The notes under the pieces were generated by a model. The model had not been told where the DNA came from, made no database searches, and worked only from the letters and a program-made list of their open reading frames with translations. A program made the position numbers and the translations under genes. Shown piece after piece: positions 5,516 to 8,708 of a DNA stretch of 8,708 nt. The stretch covers positions 1 through 8,708 of the forward strand of contig JAURMJ010000279.1 in the NCBI GenBank assembly GCA_030830765.1, given 5' to 3'. Positions within the stretch are counted from its first letter, which is position 1; each line of letters opens with the position of its first letter. The DNA comes from Quisquiliibacterium sp. (lineage in GTDB: Bacteria > Pseudomonadota > Gammaproteobacteria > Burkholderiales > Burkholderiaceae_E).

Positions 5516-8161
5516 ATGACAGCTCCGCTGTCAGCGCACACGCCGATGATGCAGCAGTACCTTCGCCTGAAGGCAGAGCATCCGCAGATTCTATTGTTCT
5601 ACCGGATGGGCGACTTCTATGAGCTGTTCTACGACGATGCGGAGAAAGCGGCCCGACTGCTCGGCATCACGCTGACGCGGCGCGGCGTCTCGGCCGGGCA
5701 GCCAATCCCGATGGCCGGCGTCCCTTTTCACTCGGCCGACCAGTATCTGGCCCGGCTGATCAGGCTGGGCGAATCAGTCGCCATCTGTGAACAGATCGGT
5801 GACCCTGCCCAGTCCAAGGGGCCGGTCGAGCGCAAGGTTGTGCGGATCGTTACGCCAGGTACGATCACCGATGCTCAGTTACTGCCCGAGCGCGACGACC
5901 GCTTACTGCTGGCAATCAGCCAGGGCAGCCGCAGACTTGGCCTGGCCTGGATGGTTGTGGCCAGCGGCGAGTGCTGGCTCTCGGAAGTTCCGACCGGTCA
6001 GTTTGCCGCGGAATTCGATCGGCTGCGCCCCGCCGAGCTGGTTCTGCCCGAGTCGATGGAGCTTGCCAGCCTGATTGCCCTCGACGCGGACAACCGCCCG
6101 CTTGCAATGCCACCGGTTGCCCGCGTCGCGGACTGGCAGTTTGATCGACAGCGCGCAACGCGCGAGCTGTGCGAATTGCTGCACATCGGCGATCTGTCCG
6201 CCTTCGGTGTCGATGAAGTCCCCGACGCGCTTTGCGCACTCGGGGCCCTGGTCAATTACGTTGGCCGCACTCAGGGAATTGCACCATCGCATCTGCAGGC
6301 GCCCAGGGTTCATCATGGCGATGAATATCTGGTGGTTGACCCCGTCGCAAGACGCAATCTGGAATTGTTCGAAACTTTGCGCGGTGAAACATCACCGACA
6401 TTGGTCTCGGTGCTCGATCGTTGCGCGAGCAGCGCAGGTGCCAGAACCCTGCGGCGCTGGCTGCAACTGCCGCTGCGCCGTCAGCAGGATGCCGCAAGGC
6501 GGCACGCGCGAGTCGGCAGGCTGATTGATGCCGACCCGACGTTACTGCGGGCGCAGCTGGCGAAAACCGTCGACTTTGAACGCATCGCGAGCCGCATTGC
6601 CTTGCGTTCAGTACGTCCGCGCGAACTTGCCGCCCTGCGCGACGCTTGCGCGCTGGTTGACGAAATCGCCGCACAGTTGGCTGCCATCGATACGGACTCG
6701 ACCTTGTTCGAACAAGCCGTGGCGACGCTCACACCGCCGGCTGCCGATGCCGCGCTGCTGGCGCGCGCCCTGCTCGATGAGCCGAGCGCTCAGATCCGCG
6801 ACGGCGGTATTTTCCGGGCGGGCTTTGATCCGTCGCTCGATGAGCTCAGGGCAATCGACGAAAACTGCGACGAGTTCCTGGCCCAGATGGAAGTCAGCGA
6901 ACGCGAACGCACTGGCATTGCGAACCTGAAGGTCGGCTTCAACAGTGTCCACGGGTTTTACATCGAGGTCACCCGCGGTCAGTCCGAGCGTGTGCCTGAA
7001 GACTACCGCAGGCGTCAGACCCTGAAGAATGCCGAGCGCTATGTCACGCCGCAGCTCAAGGCCTTTGAGGACAAGGCGCTGTCGGCCCGCGAGCGGGCCC
7101 TGGCCCGCGAACGCGAGCTCTATGAGCAGTTGCTTGATGCTCTGGCGGTCTCGGTGGCGCAATGGCAGCAGATTGGACGCACGGTCGGTGAGATCGACGT
7201 GCTTGCCTGTCTGGCAGACCGGGCCCGCGAGCTGGGCTGGGTCGCCCCGGAATTCACATCCCTGCCTGGCATTGAGATCCGGGCGGGCCGACATCCGGTT
7301 GTCGAGGATTCGGTCGAGCGCTTCGTACCGAACGACTGCATCCTGGACGACAGGCATCGAACGATACTGCTGACCGGTCCGAACATGGGCGGCAAATCCA
7401 CCTACATGCGACAGATTGCGCTGACGGTGTTGATGGCCTACGTGGGAAGCTATGTCCCGGCCGATGTCTTCAGACTGGGGCCGATCGATCGCATCTTCAC
7501 CCGCATTGGTGCCTCTGATGATCTGGCCGGCGGACGCTCGACCTTCATGGTTGAAATGACCGAGGCCGCCGCCATTCTGCATGCAGCCACCGAGCAGTCG
7601 CTGGTTCTGATGGACGAGATCGGGCGAGGCACGTCAACTTTCGACGGTCTGTCTCTTGCACACGCAATTGCATCCAGGCTGCTTTCTCACAACAGATCGT
7701 TTGTACTGTTCGCAACGCACTACTTCGAGCTGACCCAGCTGGCTGAGCGTTTCCCTCAGGCAATCAATCGTCACCTGGCTGCGGCCGAGCATCGCGGCAC
7801 GATCGCTTTTCTGCACGAAGTCAGGGATGGGCCTGCAAACCGCAGCTACGGGTTGCAGGTTGCACGCCTGGCCGGCCTGCCGACTGCCGTCGTCAAGGCC
7901 GCCGGACACCTGCTCGAATCGCTGGAGGCCCGTGCACGCGAACAGGATGCGCAGATCGATCTTTTCTCTGATGCAGGCTCGCCGGGCGCCGCCTTTCAAA
8001 GTGACACCGCAGATGCCAGCGACACTGACCTGTCAGAGCGGGCTGCGCGGCTGGATGAGCTTGCCCAGCGACTGCACGAGACCGATCCGGATCAGCTTAG
8101 CGCCCGGGCAGCGCTGGACCTGGTCTACGAACTCAAGGACCTGCTGGGCAAGCGAGGCTGA
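5516..8161 (+). CDS. mutS: DNA mismatch repair protein MutS
   Basis: A full-length MutS of 881 residues (E. coli 853). As a dimer or tetramer it recognises mispairs and small loops and recruits MutL. The mismatch-reading Phe-X-Glu is Phe34-Tyr35-Glu36 in RMGDFYELF. Connector, lever and clamp regions follow ([17 protein letters not shown] marks the clamp). The ATPase has Walker A GPNMGGKS at 621-628, the [16 protein letters not shown] signature, Walker B with Asp700-Glu701 in [16 protein letters not shown], and ATHYFEL. QIDLF at 813-817 fits a beta-clamp-binding motif at about the same position as in E. coli. The final [16 protein letters not shown] ... [13 protein letters not shown] is the tetramerisation segment. 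Start: the ATG at 5516 opens [15 protein letters not shown], as relatives do. The ribosome site is weak (GGTG, 5-base spacing), and a GTG at 5471 is an alternative. The frame is open back to 5219, but there it runs antisense to the hydroxylase gene. Confidence 0.97.
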   Translation: MTAPLSAHTPMMQQYLRLKAEHPQILLFYRMGDFYELFYDDAEKAARLLGITLTRRGVSAGQPIPMAGVPFHSADQYLARLIRLGESVAICEQIGDPAQSKGPVERKVVRIVTPGTITDAQLLPERDDRLLLAISQGSRRLGLAWMVVASGECWLSEVPTGQFAAEFDRLRPAELVLPESMELASLIALDADNRPLAMPPVARVADWQFDRQRATRELCELLHIGDLSAFGVDEVPDALCALGALVNYVGRTQGIAPSHLQAPRVHHGDEYLVVDPVARRNLELFETLRGETSPTLVSVLDRCASSAGARTLRRWLQLPLRRQQDAARRHARVGRLIDADPTLLRAQLAKTVDFERIASRIALRSVRPRELAALRDACALVDEIAAQLAAIDTDSTLFEQAVATLTPPAADAALLARALLDEPSAQIRDGGIFRAGFDPSLDELRAIDENCDEFLAQMEVSERERTGIANLKVGFNSVHGFYIEVTRGQSERVPEDYRRRQTLKNAERYVTPQLKAFEDKALSARERALARERELYEQLLDALAVSVAQWQQIGRTVGEIDVLACLADRARELGWVAPEFTSLPGIEIRAGRHPVVEDSVERFVPNDCILDDRHRTILLTGPNMGGKSTYMRQIALTVLMAYVGSYVPADVFRLGPIDRIFTRIGASDDLAGGRSTFMVEMTEAAAILHAATEQSLVLMDEIGRGTSTFDGLSLAHAIASRLLSHNRSFVLFATHYFELTQLAERFPQAINRHLAAAEHRGTIAFLHEVRDGPANRSYGLQVARLAGLPTAVVKAAGHLLESLEARAREQDAQIDLFSDAGSPGAAFQSDTADASDTDLSERAARLDELAQRLHETDPDQLSARAALDLVYELKDLLGKRG

Positions 8162-8268
8162 CCTTGAAAATGGCGCCTTCGCCGCGTTGAAAGCATCGGA
8201 ATACCCCAGGCATCGTCCCGGATACACGTCGAGATCGAGACCTCACAGAGAGAAACCTTCAGGCCGCA

Positions 8269-8708
8269 TCAGTGCAACCTGCGTGCCTCGCGTGATTCGA
8301 AGGACCGATGCTCGGTTTCCTCGTCTGCTGGCGAATCGAAGTCATTGTCCTCATCAGTGCCAGATCTGGCGGGCTGCACATCGGACGAGCCCGCAAACTG
8401 ATCGCCCGGATCCTCCTGGGCTATTTCTCGCTCGCGGGCAATCTCGTCTTCGGACGCCTCCCGCACAGCGATCACGCGCACATCAAACCGCAGCGCCAGT
8501 CCCGCCAGTGGATGGTTCGCATCGAGCACGACCACACCATCGGCGATATCGGTCACGATATGAATCAATGGCTCGGCGTCAGAATCGATGTCCTGGCCAG
8601 GAAAGCCCTCAAAACTCATGCCAACTTCCAGCTCGTCGGGGAACTGGTCACGCGGTGCCAGATGCACCAGTTCGGCGTCGTAGTCTCCAAAGCTGTCCTC
8701 AGGCTCGA
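8269..8708 (-). CDS. SlyD-like FKBP-type peptidyl-prolyl cis-trans isomerase (5' end outside window)
   Basis: The minus-strand frame is open from the right edge to a TGA at 8269-8271, about 146 codons. It reads EPEDSFGDYDAELVHLAPRDQFPDELEVGMSFEG and continues to VVVLDANHPLAGLALRFDVRVIAVREASEDEIA. These are the insert-in-flap and closing FKBP segments of SlyD-type isomerases, which speed proline isomerisation and chaperone folding in the cytosol; NHPLAG and FDV are the hallmark. The missing part is about the first 50 residues. After EDEIA comes a tail of about 60 residues rich in Asp and Glu (DEDNDFDSPADEETEH), without the His/Cys-rich metal-binding tail of E. coli SlyD. A GTG at 8665-8667 is internal, not the start. 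It converges on mutS with 107 bases between. The family call is firm; the exact subtype (SlyD or FkpB-like) is less so. Confidence 0.88.
   Translation of the reverse strand, partial: EPEDSFGDYDAELVHLAPRDQFPDELEVGMSFEGFPGQDIDSDAEPLIHIVTDIADGVVVLDANHPLAGLALRFDVRVIAVREASEDEIAREREIAQEDPGDQFAGSSDVQPARSGTDEDNDFDSPADEETEHRSFESREARRLH

Noticed and set aside
6608..7582. 324-codon minus-strand open frame inside mutS
   Set aside because: It is antisense to the MutS clamp and ATPase regions, and its translation resembles no family. GC-rich third positions commonly keep this frame open.
8162..8268. Terminator between mutS and the slyD-like gene
   Set aside because: Only tiny stems (such as GGCG/CGCC near 8173-8184) without a T-run on either strand were found. 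I cannot support a terminator in these 107 bases.
1..8708. Mobile element, CRISPR array, tRNA or phage content
   Set aside because: I saw no transposase, integrase, terminal inverted repeats, regularly spaced repeats or cloverleaf sequence. Nearly all bases are covered by recognisable housekeeping genes.

Overview
This window looks like ordinary housekeeping chromosome from a GC-rich proteobacterium, most likely a betaproteobacterium of the Burkholderiales type. The order lpxH > < cysE, trmJ < > suhB matches what I remember of Burkholderia and Bordetella relatives, and a mutS gene facing a slyD-like FKBP gene is also familiar there. The long-tailed CysE closely resembles Pseudomonas and beta-type enzymes. 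This placement is inference; no rRNA or other marker is present.

Layout, left to right. (1) The 3' end of lpxH (lipid A synthesis) runs off the left edge and meets cysE (serine O-acetyltransferase, minus strand) tail to tail, the two stop codons sharing one TTAA. (2) Upstream of cysE on the minus strand is a GC-rich hairpin with a short T-run, then a PrpF-family isomerase gene whose ATG overlaps the TGA of trmJ (tRNA 2'-O-methyltransferase) as ATGA. trmJ and the prpF-like gene thus form a translationally coupled pair closed by a terminator, and cysE is probably its own unit. (3) suhB (inositol monophosphatase and rRNA antitermination factor) diverges from trmJ and is followed closely by a small DUF1330 gene. 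(4) A membrane sterol desaturase/fatty acid hydroxylase-family gene on the minus strand converges on the DUF1330 gene, with 17 bases of overlap. (5) mutS, complete at 881 codons with all catalytic motifs, diverges from the hydroxylase gene. (6) A slyD-like FKBP prolyl isomerase gene with an acidic tail converges on mutS and is cut by the right edge.

The genes do not form one pathway. They combine cell envelope (lpxH), cysteine synthesis (cysE), tRNA modification (trmJ), RNA and phosphate metabolism (suhB), mismatch repair (mutS) and protein folding (slyD-like). The least expected gene is the prpF-like one, which sits between trmJ and cysE with no methylcitrate-cycle or gallate-pathway genes nearby. 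I found no mobile element, CRISPR array, tRNA or rRNA, and no gene-free stretch longer than 150 bases. I see no convincing undescribed multi-gene system here.
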